A stretch of 64,000 bases of DNA from Peronospora farinosa (taxonomy: Eukaryota; Oomycota; Peronosporomycetes; Peronosporales; Peronosporaceae): positions 186,001 through 250,000 of the forward strand of contig CANTFK010000077.1 in the NCBI GenBank assembly GCA_947646735.1, given 5' to 3'. The notes under the pieces were generated by a model. That model made no database searches. It worked only from the letters and a program-made list of their open reading frames with translations, and had not been told where the DNA came from. Shown here in pieces: positions 10,351 through 21,206 of this stretch. Made by a program: the position numbers and the translations under genes. Each line of letters opens with the position of its first letter. The first letter of the stretch is position 1.

Positions 10351-10964
10351 TGTAACAGGGCATCTAGTTACACGCAAACATAAAGTAATATACTTAATGT
10401 TCGGTCTAAAAGTATCCATGATACTTTTGACCTGTCACTTGGGTGCGATACACAAATGTGATCCACCCTCGTGAATGTGATATCCATTTATGGATTCACA
10501 TGGGAAGGGATGACGCTAGCTAAGCTAGGCATCGCGACGTCTCAGAAAGACGTCAGTTGCGATCTTAAATCTAGATTTAAGTTCATGCGACAGGATACGC
10601 TTCTAAAGAGTCGCGTATCCGATCTATATATATATATATACATACATATATATATAGCCAATCAGTAGTTAAGTATATATTTAGTTATAATTCATTAAAT
10701 ATATCTCAGTCTTGAATTTGCTTAAACATACGCACCACGCACGAGAAGTTGAAAGACTTCTGCGTGACGTCGGTGCCTTCTTGTTAAGAAGTTCGTTGCA
10801 CTCTCGCTTAAGCGAGAGGCAACTGGTGGTACGACTGCTTAAGCAGTCGACCAACCTCCCAACGACCCTCGCACGCGACGGTAAGACGGTATAACCGCTT
10901 CCTCGCTTGTGCATAAGGTGTGTGCTCGTAGTACGAGGCAACTTCATAGAAGTGCCCGTCTACA
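10351..10964 (+). repeat. Gypsy-1 5' LTR
   Basis: Runs TG...CA. It contains a (TA)n microsatellite near 10625 and many short palindromes, such as CTTAAATCTAGATTTAAG, CTCTCGCTTAAGCGAGAG and GACTGCTTAAGCAGTC. A possible primer-binding site starting TGGTAGAACTTG lies 2 bp inside the element (10967 onward); I cannot assign its tRNA. Confidence 0.9.
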
Positions 10965-10999
10965 CTTGGTAGAACTTGTAGTCCTTCCCACGACCCGTC

Positions 11000-12126
11000 T
11001 CTCTGAGCGTGCGTGTGGTTAAGATGGTCCTTAATATGGACTGAAGTGACTTCCCTCACCTCTCCCAACATCATAGGGAGTTGGCAGAGCATATGGCGCA
11101 GGGACTTGGTGAACAAGCCCTGGTCAACCTCTTGCATTAGCCTCCTGAGCAACATGCTGCTAAGTTGGAGCAATTTGAGGCGTTTATGCTCGGACAGCGT
11201 AGAAACGCGTCCGAGGTAAACAGCCAATTTACGGATGAGTCCATCACTAAGACTCAGGATGAGCTTAGGCTTGAGCAGGCACGGAATGAGGCGCTCAACA
11301 GAACTGTTGAGACGCTCTCTGCCCGGTCTAATCAACCGAGGCCCATTCGGATGGACCCTCCGAAGTTCGATGGAACTACCCCACATACGATTGTTCATTA
11401 GCTATTGGCAGTTGAGCAAAGTGGAGTGGCGCAGCTCATCGAAGACGACACCAGAATGGTGTCGTATGCCATGTCCAACTTGCGTGGCAAAGCGTCAGAG
11501 TGGGCATACTCTAAGCTGATGGGTAATGCTGATGCATTTCCATCTTGGGCGATCTTTAAGGCAAAGATTCGCGCCATGTATCAGCCGCCTAACAACGAAG
11601 TGTTGCTTATGGCGCGCTTTTTTTGGAGCACGACAGGCTAAATGCTCTCTGCAAGAATTTGTGCAGGAGATGCGTTCGCTGTCGGCGTCCATTAATGTGG
11701 GTCCGATACCTAAACACATTAAGGTGACCACGTTCATTAATGGACTTAGGCACGTCAGGCCCATTTCAGAAAGGTGCAAACGACGATGGAAGAGGCAATT
11801 GACATTGCCTTAGTTGAGGAGCAATCCTAAAACAGCGCCTCGGCGACAGCCTATTACAGACCGTCGTCCGAGAAGTCTGATGCCACTCCTATGGAGTTAG
11901 GCAATGCAGATGTGATCGTCTACAAGTGCGGCAAGCAAGGCCAAATGATGGCTCGCTGCTATGTCAAAGTAGCTGCTGGTGTAAGGGAGTCAGCAAAAAG
12001 TCTCCCAACCCGAAGGGAGGTGCGAAAAACCAGCGTGCACGACGCACAGGTTCAGCACCTGCCCCAGATGGGTCGGGAAATGCGGGATCGCAGTAGGGGC
12101 GGGATGCCCTACTGTCGCGGACTTTG
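11000..12126 (+). pseudogene. gag: Gypsy-1 gag (broken)
   Basis: Gag is recognisable across several broken frames. 11165-11401 carries a coiled-coil-like stretch and PRPIRMDPPKFDG, the typical start of a retrotransposon gag core. 11405-11641 carries NLRGKASEWAYSKL and FKAKIRAMYQPP. 11891-12127 holds a damaged zinc knuckle, YKCGKQGQMMARC, in which His is replaced by Gln. Stops at about 11399 and 11639 and several frame changes mean no full-length product can be made. Confidence 0.85.
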
Positions 12127-12146
12127 AAGCTACCCCTAAGTTCAGA

Positions 12147-12758
12147 GTGATCGAAAAAATGGGTAGCATAGTCCCTGAAGTACCGAAAGGTCGGACCTCA
12201 ACCCTTTTGGTCTATAGCGCTCGAGTACGAGGCTATGACCAAGTGATGACCCTTCTCGTGGATTCGGGTGCATCAAAAAACTTTGTGAAACTCGCGGCTC
12301 TGAAAAAGAGACCGGCGAGTTATAAGTCGCTTTGCCAGGATGGCAAGCGAGAGGAGGCAATCGTTCGTTTAGCGAACGGCGCGCTCGTTAAATCGGAGGG
12401 AGTTCAAGTTGAACTCGCCTTCAGTTTCAGTGACTTCTCTTGTAAAGAGAAGTTCAAAATGCTAGGTATGGAGAGTCCGTATGACCTCATCCTAGGCATG
12501 CCTTGGTTGGCTAAACACCAACCATGGATAGACTGGCGTACACGCACAGTCGCTAGCTCTACGCAAGACACCGGAAAGGATGTGCTCTTGCGAGAGGCCT
12601 ATGTGACTGATGCTGTGTCCAACACAGTCGAGGGTGCGATGACGGTATGTCAATCGACACCAGGAACTACCCAGCTCGAAAGGAGTGGTGTAGCTGTGAG
12701 TGAACTGGCGGAAAGCCAGGTGACACATATTCCTACCCAGTCGAAAAGACTGGTGTAG
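12147..12758 (+). pseudogene. Gypsy-1 retropepsin region
   Basis: The open frame contains the aspartic protease active-site motif LLVDSGASKNFV and the downstream ILGMPWLAKHQPWIDWRTR box that typifies Gypsy/retropepsin domains. It would process the Gag-Pol polyprotein. Isolated by stops from gag upstream and RT downstream. Confidence 0.85.
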
Positions 12759-13452
12759 TGAATGGGGCGATGACAGGTAGTCATGCGTCCAATAGTCCTG
12801 CACAGAGCCAAGAGCCTGTAACAGTTGATGGTGGGCTGACAGGAAGTCAAGCGCCACAAGAACCGGCACAGAGCCAAGAGCCTGGTGCGGTTGGAAGGAG
12901 TGCGTTAGCTGAGATAGCAACGACACCTTCTTCCAGGTCAAAGGTCGTGGTGACTTGAAGAACGAGCACCAGACGTATTAAGACGATCAAGGGCACGTCG
13001 AAACGAGTGACCCTTGGATCAGTCTCGGTCCATGAGGACGGACCTACGAACGAGTTGTTCGAAGCCGTCGAAGACAAAATGCCGGAGGCATCCTCAGTTG
13101 AGGTGCTCCAACTTGTCTTGGCATCTGCCGAGGAGATAGTATATCACTCGGAGATGACGTGGGATCTGTTCCTGTCCGAACTAAAGGAAGGAAAGATCCA
13201 CGAGATAGTCGCACCAGTTCCAGAAGAGAACGTGGTGGACTGTTGCTCTTCATCCACAATGGATGAGAGTGTCTTGGAGACCGACAAAAAGAAACGGTTC
13301 GATGCTCAAGGCTGGGATGCCTTGAAGGACAGCCCGTTCTATGATGTTCTGTGGAAATACCGTGATGTGTTTCCAGCGGAAGTGCCGAGCCGCCTACCGG
13401 CCGATAGGGCATCAGGCACGAAATTGACCTGGAGCCTGGCACCAAATATTGT
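12759..13452 (+). pseudogene. Gypsy-1 linker between protease and RT
   Basis: Acidic, Ser/Gln-rich linker in broken frames. 12758-12958 holds two near-repeats of the type PAQSQEP. 13007-13456 ends in WKYRDVFPAEVPSRLPADRA, the segment that normally precedes the reverse transcriptase in Gypsy elements. Confidence 0.7.
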
Positions 13453-15103
13453 GTGACCAGGCAATGGCCGTTGCCGAAGGAACAAGTCGATTACATCGAT
13501 GAGTTCTTCGACAAGCGAGCTAAGGCGGGACATGTACGTGAGAGCAAGTCGCCTCACTGCAGCCCGACCTTCTGTGTGCGTAAAGCCACGGGTGGATGGC
13601 GCGTGTTTCATGCTTATAATAAGCTGAACTCGGCCACCATTCCGGCTCAAACGCCGATCCCGCGGAAAGATGTTTTGTTGAATTTCATGGGATAGTCAAC
13701 TATCTTTTCCGCGCTGGATCTGAAGGATGGCTACTATCAGGTTCTCATGAGAGATACCGATGTAGCCAAAACGGCAGTAAGCACCCCAAGCGGTATGCTG
13801 TAGGAGTAGCTTGTGATGCCACAAGGGTTGCATAATGCTCCAGCAACATTCAAGCGAGTGGTGGCTCACGTGATGCGTCAGCACCGTGCCTACGCCCCAT
13901 TACTTTGACGATGTATTCGTGCATAGTAGGACGGAGGACGGTCTGAGCGCGATAGAGTCGCACAAGCGTCATTTAGACGCTGTGTTGCAGACTCTGGGAG
14001 ACGCCAAATTATACGTGAACTTGCAAAAGTGCGTAATAGGGGTCCCCGAGATACCTGTACTGGGCTGCATCGTAGGTGCACATGGTGTACGAGCAGACCC
14101 AGAAAAGGTAAAGGCTGTAAAGGAATGGCCAGTCCCACGACACGTGAAGGATCTGCGCCAATTTCTTGTGCTCGCTAATTACTTGCATAAGTACAGCAAG
14201 AATTATGCGGAGCAGACTAAGCCATTGTCTGATCTTTTGAAAAAAGATACAGAATGGACTTGGTCAAAGGAACAAGAAGATGCGTTCACATCAGAGAAGC
14301 AATCTCTTGTAGAGGCACCGGTCTTGGCATTGCCAGACGCGGATAACCCCTTTAGCGTCGTCTGCGGTGCAAGCAATTTTGCAATCGGCAGCACGCTCAT
14401 GCAGAAGGATGACAACGGCATTTACCTTGACATTCCTTATCAGTCCCGGCTTTTAAAAGCTGCCGAGCTGAATTACCCTGTGCATGACAAGGAGCTACTT
14501 TCAATTAAGTATGTTCTTGTTAAGTTTTGGGTGCACCTCTTGGGCACCGAACCTTTTGTGGTTTATACGGATCACGCATCACTGCGGACCGCTATAAATT
14601 CACCACACCTCTCGCCGAGAATGGCAAGATGGCTAACATTCTTCTCTGAATTTAATTGTGAAGTTGAATATAAGCCGGGTAAGTCGAATGTCTTGGCTGA
14701 CGCGTTATCGCGCAGACCAGACTTCGAGGCAAGACACCAGGATATTGTGTCTCGTGCGAAAGCACAAGGTGAGTCGTCAACATTGGCAGCCATGAAGGCC
14801 TACCATGTGACGAGCTCAATGGCTTCCGATATCAAGGAGTGCTACAGTCAGGACGAACATTGTCGCCTGATGTTGGATCATTTTGGTGGACGAAAGGTTA
14901 CCCTTCCGTCGCACCTCAAAGCGAAACTAAATCGCTTTAGTTACAGTAATGGCCTGTTATGGCATCAACTGTCACCCTGTGATCCCTTGAGAATCGATGT
15001 CCCTCATGACACAGATCTCAAGCTGATGGTACTTCACGAGTGCCATGATGCGCCATCTAGTGAACATCTGGGCCGTGAAAAGACATTCTTACGAGTGTCA
15101 TAG
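13453..15103 (+). pseudogene. pol: Gypsy-1 reverse transcriptase and RNase H (broken)
   Basis: RT begins with KSPHCSPTFCVRKATGGWRV and continues, after stops at 13693 and about 13801, through ALDLKDGYYQV and MPQGLHNAPATF. The catalytic YFDDVFVHS box follows at about 13900. The frame 13886-15103 then runs RT thumb (LGCIVGAHGVRADPEKV) into RNase H (VVYTDHASLRTA, KPGKSNVLADALSRRPD). The order and motifs are diagnostic of Gypsy pol. At least three stop codons in the fingers/palm make it inactive. Confidence 0.9.
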
Positions 15104-16320
15104 GAATTTTGGTGGCACCACCTATACCGGTGAGTGGTCAACTATGTTCGCTCTTGCGAAGAGTGTCAGCGCATAAAGCCTGCAACTTCTAGTAATGCGC
15201 CACTGAAGCCACTGCAGATTCCAACTGAATGTTGGAAGTCGGTCATTTGGACTTTATTTTTGTCTTACCGCCTGACCATAAAGGCAGGACGGGGCTCGTC
15301 GTCTTTGTAGACAGACTGAGCAAGATGGTGCATTTGACACCATGTAGCACCAAGATATCAGGAAAAGAGGTTGCCCTTTTGTTTCTGGATCACGTGTATC
15401 GACTACACGGGATGCCCGAGTCCATAGTATCGGACCGGGATCCGCGTTTTACGTCGGGTTTTTGACGACATGTGTTTGAGCTGCTGGGTAGAAAGCTCCA
15501 CATGTCAACCGCTGATCATCCCCAGACCGATGGCCAAACAGAACGGGCCAATCGAGTCGTGGCGGATGTGTTGCGTACAATAGCGACTCCTAAAGAATGG
15601 AGCAAGCAATTGCCATTCGTGGAGTTTGCTATTAATAACAGTGTTCACGCCAGTACGGGTGAAACAGCGTTTTACATTAACGGAATGCGTCATCCTCGGA
15701 CGCCAGTCTCGTTTGTACGCAGCCCGAGTCTTAGTGGGGGAGGGCCCCTCGCTTCGCTCGGTGCGAATGCCAAAGAGGGCCAAGGTTGCCCTAGTGACAC
15801 TGCTAGTTTAGCAGTGGTCACGGCACCTATAGGTGTCACAAAGGAGGCACGGCAAGAAATGCCTGTGCTCCTTGACGATGAAACTATAGTGTTAGCAACA
15901 GCGTCGACCCATAAACGACCTCTTGGGGTTGTCATAGGTGAGCTGGATGCTAAAAGCGTGAGCGAAGCTCAGCGCTTTGTGGATGAGCGATTAGCCATTA
16001 CACATAAAGTCCGTGACGCGATGGCAAGCGCACAGGACAAGCAAAAACAATATGCAGACCAGCGTGGTCGCAAAAACAATGAACACTTTACTGTTGGGGA
16101 CAAAGTACTGCTACCATACCTAAACATGCAATCTCTGTACTACCCGGTGATACTACTAATCTATGCCCCGATTCATTGGGCCCTTTACAGTGGTTGAAGA
16201 AGTTGGAGACCTAAATTATAGGCTCACTCTTCCACCGTATATGAATACGCACCCCGTATTTTACGTGGGTCGTCTGAAACGGTATGTTGATCCAGAAGAG
16301 ATCACATATCCACATCGGTC
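15104..16320 (+). pseudogene. Gypsy-1 integrase and GPY/F module (broken)
   Basis: A degenerate zinc-binding region near 15104-15200 is followed by the DDE core: GHLDFIFVLPPDHKGRTGL with the first Asp, and IVSDRDPRFTSGF with the second Asp then a stop at 15463. HPQTDGQTERANR leads into the third acidic region. The frame change near 16163 leads into RFIGPFTVVEEVGDLNYRL and HPVFYVGRLKRY, a GPY/F-type C-terminal module. Confidence 0.88.
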
Positions 16321-17745
16321 TAACGAGACCGATGGTGACGTCGACTGTGAGTCGAGCGTCGCGGCCGATCAGGCAACGAGGAAGCCGATAGGCTCCCCGT
16401 GTATGAACGAGGCGATAGAGGACTCGGCGATCGAGGAGGACTCCGCGCTTGACGCGGGTCTCTCATCACCAGTCGCTCTAAGATGTCCAAACGGGTCTTC
16501 AGGCGTTCATACCCCTGACGGTCCCTCGCCCTCACATCGCGCGGATCCGAGTTCAATCGCGAGACTTGACTCTCGAGATCTGTCACCTGCCTCTTCAGCG
16601 CAGCAGTCTCAGCTTTCGACTGAACAGCAGCAGGGTAGGCAGCCGCAAGTAGGTGGGCGTAATCGCCACTCCTATCGGGCGCCACTGACACGAAGGGAAT
16701 ACGCGCTTCATTGTTGGAAGGCTGTCGGCCCACCACTTTGTGAAGCGAAAGCTCCAAATCCTGGTCCAGTGGAAGGGTCACCTAACGAGCTTTGACTCAT
16801 GGGAGCCTTTTGACGCTTTGCGTGTCGACGTGCCTGGGCTGGTGGCTGCTTAGGTGAAGCAGCACCAGCTTGCGTCTTTCTGCTAGTCCCGGATGGACTA
16901 GCAGAAGACGAAGCGTAGCGAGAATCAATTGGAAGTCGCTTACCACTCAAGATTTCATGCACACGCTTCATGGCGAAGCTGATTCGCTGCGACCGTTTTT
17001 TCGTTGCATCTACATACGGCGCCGAAGTTCAGCTTCATATTCGTCGGCTGTTTCGTTAGAACGCAGCACGACTGGATTGGTAACGCACGACCAAGTGCTT
17101 TGCCCTGCATTTTTCACACGCGAAAGACGCTATTAAATTTATGAGCGTCTATAGTTGCACGCTGCAAAAGCGCTGCACTAGACCCATCCGAGTTCATCCA
17201 CTCAGATGGAGGTGGCATTGGTGGCAAGCCACCACTCACGTTGCCGCCCTCGCGACGGCGGGCTAGTGAGGCCAAAGGTGTACTTGCTGGAGCTTTAAGC
17301 TCACACTCACCTGAGTCTGACTCTCCATTATGGATTGTCAAGACATCAGCTTGAGAAGTTACATCTGACTGAGTCGCGACTACTCCTTTCGAATAGCGTG
17401 CTCAGTCTTAGTCGCTGCGCTCGTAGGCGCAGACGACGAGGCGCTACCTTCGCTTATAGGAAGCATAGATGCTTCCTCAAGGACGGGTGCCTCAAATGAT
17501 GAGGACATATGTCCCATCAATGCACTATGCTCATCGCCACTTTGGGGTGATGGCAGTGGTGTGGTCTCATTGTAGTCAACAATGAGAGATGGATCTTCAT
17601 CCACATTATCGTGAGATGGAAGATTCACCTCAGTGCCTGAAGCACTTTGCGACGGCTGCGATAAATCGCGGCTCGTGCGTTTAGTGCTGGACTGCATGGG
17701 TGCCTTTGCAGGCGACCCATCAGCCATACCACGTTTCGGTGGCAT
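16320..17745 (-). other. Antisense ORF series inside Gypsy-1
   Basis: Read on the strand opposite to pol, four frames follow one another: 17745-17380 (121 aa, starts MPPKRGMADG, Ser-rich acidic), 17341-17114 (75 aa), 16971-16708 (87 aa) and 16781-16320 (153 aa). The last has a coiled coil, AALKRQVTDLESQVSRL, then an Arg/Ser-rich tail. Stretches between them continue to look coding but with frame changes, so this may have been one reverse-strand gene of about 1.4 kb between pol and the 3' LTR. No domain recognised. It could be an element-encoded antisense gene or a captured host gene. Confidence 0.5.
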
Positions 17746-17852
17746 GAGTACTAAGCAGACTAAAGCGACGCGTTTATAACGGCTCGCAAGTCTCTCTGTC
17801 TCTTAGGAGATGTTTTACAAAATGTAAAAAATGTTCTAAAAAAGGGGGATGG

Positions 17853-18462
17853 TGTAACAGGGCATCTAGTTACACGTAAACATTAAGTATACTTAATGTT
17901 TGGTCTAAAAGTATCCATGATTACTTTTGACCTGTCACTTGGATGCGATGTACAAACGTGATCCACCCTCGTGAATGTGATATCCATTTATGGATTCACA
18001 TGGGAAGGGATGACGCTAGCTAAGCTAGGCATCGCGACGTCTCAGAAAGACGTCAGTTGCGATCTTAAATCTAGATTTAAGTTCATGCGACAGGATACGC
18101 TTCTAAAGAGTCGCGTATCCGATCTATATATATATATACATACATATATATATAGCCAATCAGTAGTTAAGTATATATTTAGTTATAATTCATTAAATAT
18201 ATCTCAGTCTTGAATTTGCTTAAACATACGCACCACGCACGAGAAGCTGAAAAGCTTCTGCGTGACGTCGGTGCCTTCTTGTTAAGAAGTTCGTTGCACT
18301 CTCGCTCAAGCGAGAGGCAACTGGCGGTACGACTGCTTAAGCAGTCGACCAACCTCCTAACCACCCTCGCACGCGAAAGTAAGACGGTCTAACCGCTTCC
18401 TCGATTGTGCATAAGGTGTGTGCTAGTAGCACGAGGCAACTTCGTAGAAGTGCCCGTCTACA
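17853..18462 (+). repeat. Gypsy-1 3' LTR
   Basis: Starts TGTAACAGGG directly after the polypurine tract and ends CTACA. It carries the same palindromes as the 5' copy, several altered. One stem pair differs from the 5' LTR by a compensating change: AGAAGC...GCTTCT here, AGAAGT...ACTTCT at about 10743. Confidence 0.9.
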
Positions 18463-19890
18463 TAGGTATGGCTCCAAATACCTTTTGCGTAAAGACGTGT
18501 TCGTTGGTTTTCTTCGGATGTGGTGGCCTTAGAACATATGGACCACCCCGACAGCGAGTGGCCAGCCACCTCCTTGAGACTCTCTTCCACGGACAGTTGT
18601 TCGAAGACACAGTCTCGTAGATCTGAAAGTGTAGGCTTCTCCTCCATCGGTGTTATGCGCTTTTTTTCTGCATTATCCATGTTTGCTGCACATCGAGCAA
18701 GTTAGTGGCAATTGTCGCTGACGTTATGCTAGACGCTGAGCGCATCGCAGTTATGGTCCTCTCAACATCACGTTCATAGGCGGATTGGTGTGCGACGAGA
18801 GACTTTTAACCAGTGGGAAACGAGGCTTCGCGTCACAATCCTTCATTAAGTTGGTGTCACTTGCGTACCCCACCACTTCTTTTAGACCTTCTTTAAGGAG
18901 GTCACAAATTTTTTTATGACTTGTTGCCAGAAGGCGTCATATTGTGGGTGCTTAAAACAAACATTATAATTTATGATCTACGTTCGAGGACCAGTACTGG
19001 GTGCAGCGCGGCTTCACGAAGCCCATCATCGATAGTGCAGCGATTGAGTTGGGTATTCTGATATTTACACCCCAGACAATACCACGATCGCATCTTATCT
19101 GAAAAAGGGAAGTGGAGAAGGTAAAGATATGTTATGAATATTTTGATCGTAGTGATCCTCAATCATTTTATCGAACAATTAACTAAATTATCGTCATCCA
19201 GCGGGGACCGGACGCAATAGACGCTATTTACGATGGGTGTAAGACTTCCGCCAGCTCCGGAACTTTTCCTCGCTGGTTACTTGGCAGATACAATAGATGT
19301 GTCGATTCCCACAGCGCTTGCCGGTTTCTACCTGGCCTTAAGATAAAGAGTCTTTAACGCCTCGAACCATTTGTTCATTTGTAAAGAGATAAAGTGACCC
19401 GCTGGCGGATATTAGTCCAAAATTCTTGATGACACAGCGCGTATTTTGCGCCGAGGTGATCAGCCGAGATGTCCACTGCGAGTTACAGGGCAAACACGTG
19501 GATGAACACCTGCACCGGGAAAGAATATCGTTTCGATTTTAATAGATGTCGATAAATAGACTTTCACATCCATCACACAGGTCGGACACGGTCACACTGG
19601 TGAGGCTCTTTCACCGTATCAATTACGAATTAACTTGAGCCGACGATCAGAATTTCCGATTGCGGGTATTTATGAGATCACATAAAATAGCAATCCTTTG
19701 GTTTCGGGTATCCGAGCATTTTTAGTGGGTGGCAGCAGTGGGTTTATTCTTTTATAAGAATCTCCTTAAACACTGACTGCGCCATAAAATTCGCTAGAGG
19801 GTTCGTCAAAGAGATCAACTTTCAAGACTTGGCCGAATAAGTACGAGTCTTCACAATCAAGCAGGAGTAAATCGAAATACTAAGCTAACT
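18463..19890. other. Repeat-flanking DNA, nothing recognised
   Basis: A reverse frame at 18423-18680, whose end runs into the Gypsy-1 LTR, encodes MDNAEKKRITPMEEKPTLSD and continues with protein-like composition. It may be the relic of an older element or gene cut by the insertion. From 18700 to 19890 I see no coding signal, no repeat pair and no RNA gene. Confidence 0.4.
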
Positions 19891-20806
19891 GTGTAGGTAA
19901 GTGAGGCGGTTCAGTGCTGGCAGGAGCGCTTTCTGTAAGGGTATGAAGCATAAAGGTAGAGCGCGACCCAGAAGAGATGCAGACGTGATGTCTTCAAAAT
20001 CGGAGGATCAAACGAAAGAAGCGTACAAGCCTTTTTTTCGCTCATTTTTGACTTATAAACGACTAAATTACTTTTTCTTGCGCAGTAGATCGAGCCGATG
20101 GGGTCAATCGCGCTCATTGAGTGGATCACGCTGATGCGGCGGATCGTCTGGTGTAGTATATCGCGCTAATATAGCGAATCGCGATTGTGTCATAAATCGC
20201 ATTAGATCATCAGATCGTGCTGGTGTTACCGGTCGACGATTTTTATGGGACAGGCCCGGACGGTAGGTAGGGCCTACAGCTCGCGGATGCTTACTTAAAA
20301 AGTCCCACGGCGTTAAAGCTAATGATCGCTTTGCTCTCGAGGATGGAACGAAAACGCACGGAATGTTCACGCAAAGGTTCTGGAAGCGATCTAGATATAT
20401 GTTTGGTCAATTGCGATGCATTGAGGCTCAATCACGGACGGCCAGATCGCGCTTTGTCTTCCGATCCGCGATCTCTCCATGTAGCCAATCCAAGTTTGCA
20501 ATTTTGCGGAAACATTTACTAACTGGCGAGCATTAATATTGTGGTGAAGTGGGGCTTACCAATTCGCAAATGAGATACCAACTATCTCCGGGCGCCCGGA
20601 CGACTGACTAACAGAAGGAGTGCTTCGTATTCATTATCAAATCCTTTCTCACTTTGCGTACCCGTCAGCTAAGCGGGTTGCACTCTTCTTGGTGGACTCG
20701 AGTCGATGTTGGTTTGAATTGTGTTAAAGATCAGGGAAATGTAGTTAATGTGGACATCTTTACACGATCGACTTAGTATCTAGTGCGATCTACCCTATCT
20801 ATCGGG
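19891..20806 (-). mobile_element. Truncated, diverged relative of Gypsy-2 (gag leader plus partial LTR)
   Basis: The stretch at about 20565-20720 aligns by eye with the left part of the Gypsy-2 LTR: gcgcccggacgactgactaa here against gcgcccagacgaccgactaa there, followed by cgtat, gtacccgtc and cgggttgcactcttct. To its left, 20104-20370 on the - strand encodes a gag-like frame ending in HQRDPLNERD. This is the arrangement expected for a reverse-oriented 5' LTR plus gag start. GATC sites are frequent, as in Gypsy-2. The right end is abutted by the Copia LTR at 20811. Confidence 0.6.
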
Positions 20807-20810
20807 GTTA

Positions 20811-21011
20811 TGTTGGTTTTGAATGCACCGTTACAAAATCGTCATCGGTCTTTTGGTCATGGATGGACCGTTACGAAACCGATGTTGGTCGTCCACTCTC
20901 CGATTTGCATAGGTAACATTTAGCAGTGATTACTGTGAGAGCACAAAGTACCACGGCAGGGTTTAATAAATATAATCACTTCTACTTTCTCCTTATTCTA
21001 CCTCTTGTGTC
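20811..21011 (+). repeat. Copia 5' LTR
   Basis: Starts TGTTGGTTTTGAATGCACCG and matches 35817-36043 through ggtcttttggtcatgg, gagagcacaaagtaccacgg and ctcttgtgtc. The sequence aaggttatgagctc just downstream (21014-21027) sits where a primer-binding site is expected. Confidence 0.8.
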
Positions 21012-21019
21012 TATAAGGT

Positions 21020-21206
21020 TATGAGCTCAAACGAGGATACGATTCCTGACGACGAAGGCAGCCAGTGACCAAGAGCAGATGTCGATCGCGAAAGGTCTGA
21101 CGCTCAAATAGAGAACTTAGATGTCAATGAAGACCAATGGACACGCAAGAACAGATCTTATACCTACTTGTGGGCCTTGACAAGAGAATGAATCACATGA
21201 AGGCGT
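21020..21206 (+). pseudogene. gag: Copia gag, 5' fragment
   Basis: Leader and first gag codons between the Copia 5' LTR and the Gypsy-2 insertion. A frame with QILYLLVGLDKRMNHMKALW ends at the junction. It resumes on the far side of Gypsy-2 at 31585. Confidence 0.55.

Larger units (their letters stand above)
10351..18462 (+). mobile_element. Gypsy-1: degenerate Gypsy/Ty3 LTR retrotransposon
   Basis: The element is about 8.1 kb, bounded by two similar LTRs of 614 and 610 bp that begin TGTAAC and end CTACA. Order inside is gag, retropepsin, RT, RNase H, integrase and GPY/F module, which is Gypsy order. A polypurine tract, aaaaaagggggatgg, lies immediately before the 3' LTR. All reading frames carry stops and frameshifts. 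By eye the LTRs differ at about 25 sites, so the copy is not recent. The flanks, ttcaa at the left and taggt at the right, do not match, so no target duplication is visible; inter-element recombination is possible. A set of open frames on the opposite strand lies between pol and the 3' LTR. Confidence 0.92.

Noticed and set aside
10808..11398. 196-codon reverse ORF from the Gypsy-1 LTR into gag
   Set aside because: It crosses the LTR boundary and primer-binding region and mirrors gag codons, so it is a shadow, unlike the antisense series at 16320-17745.
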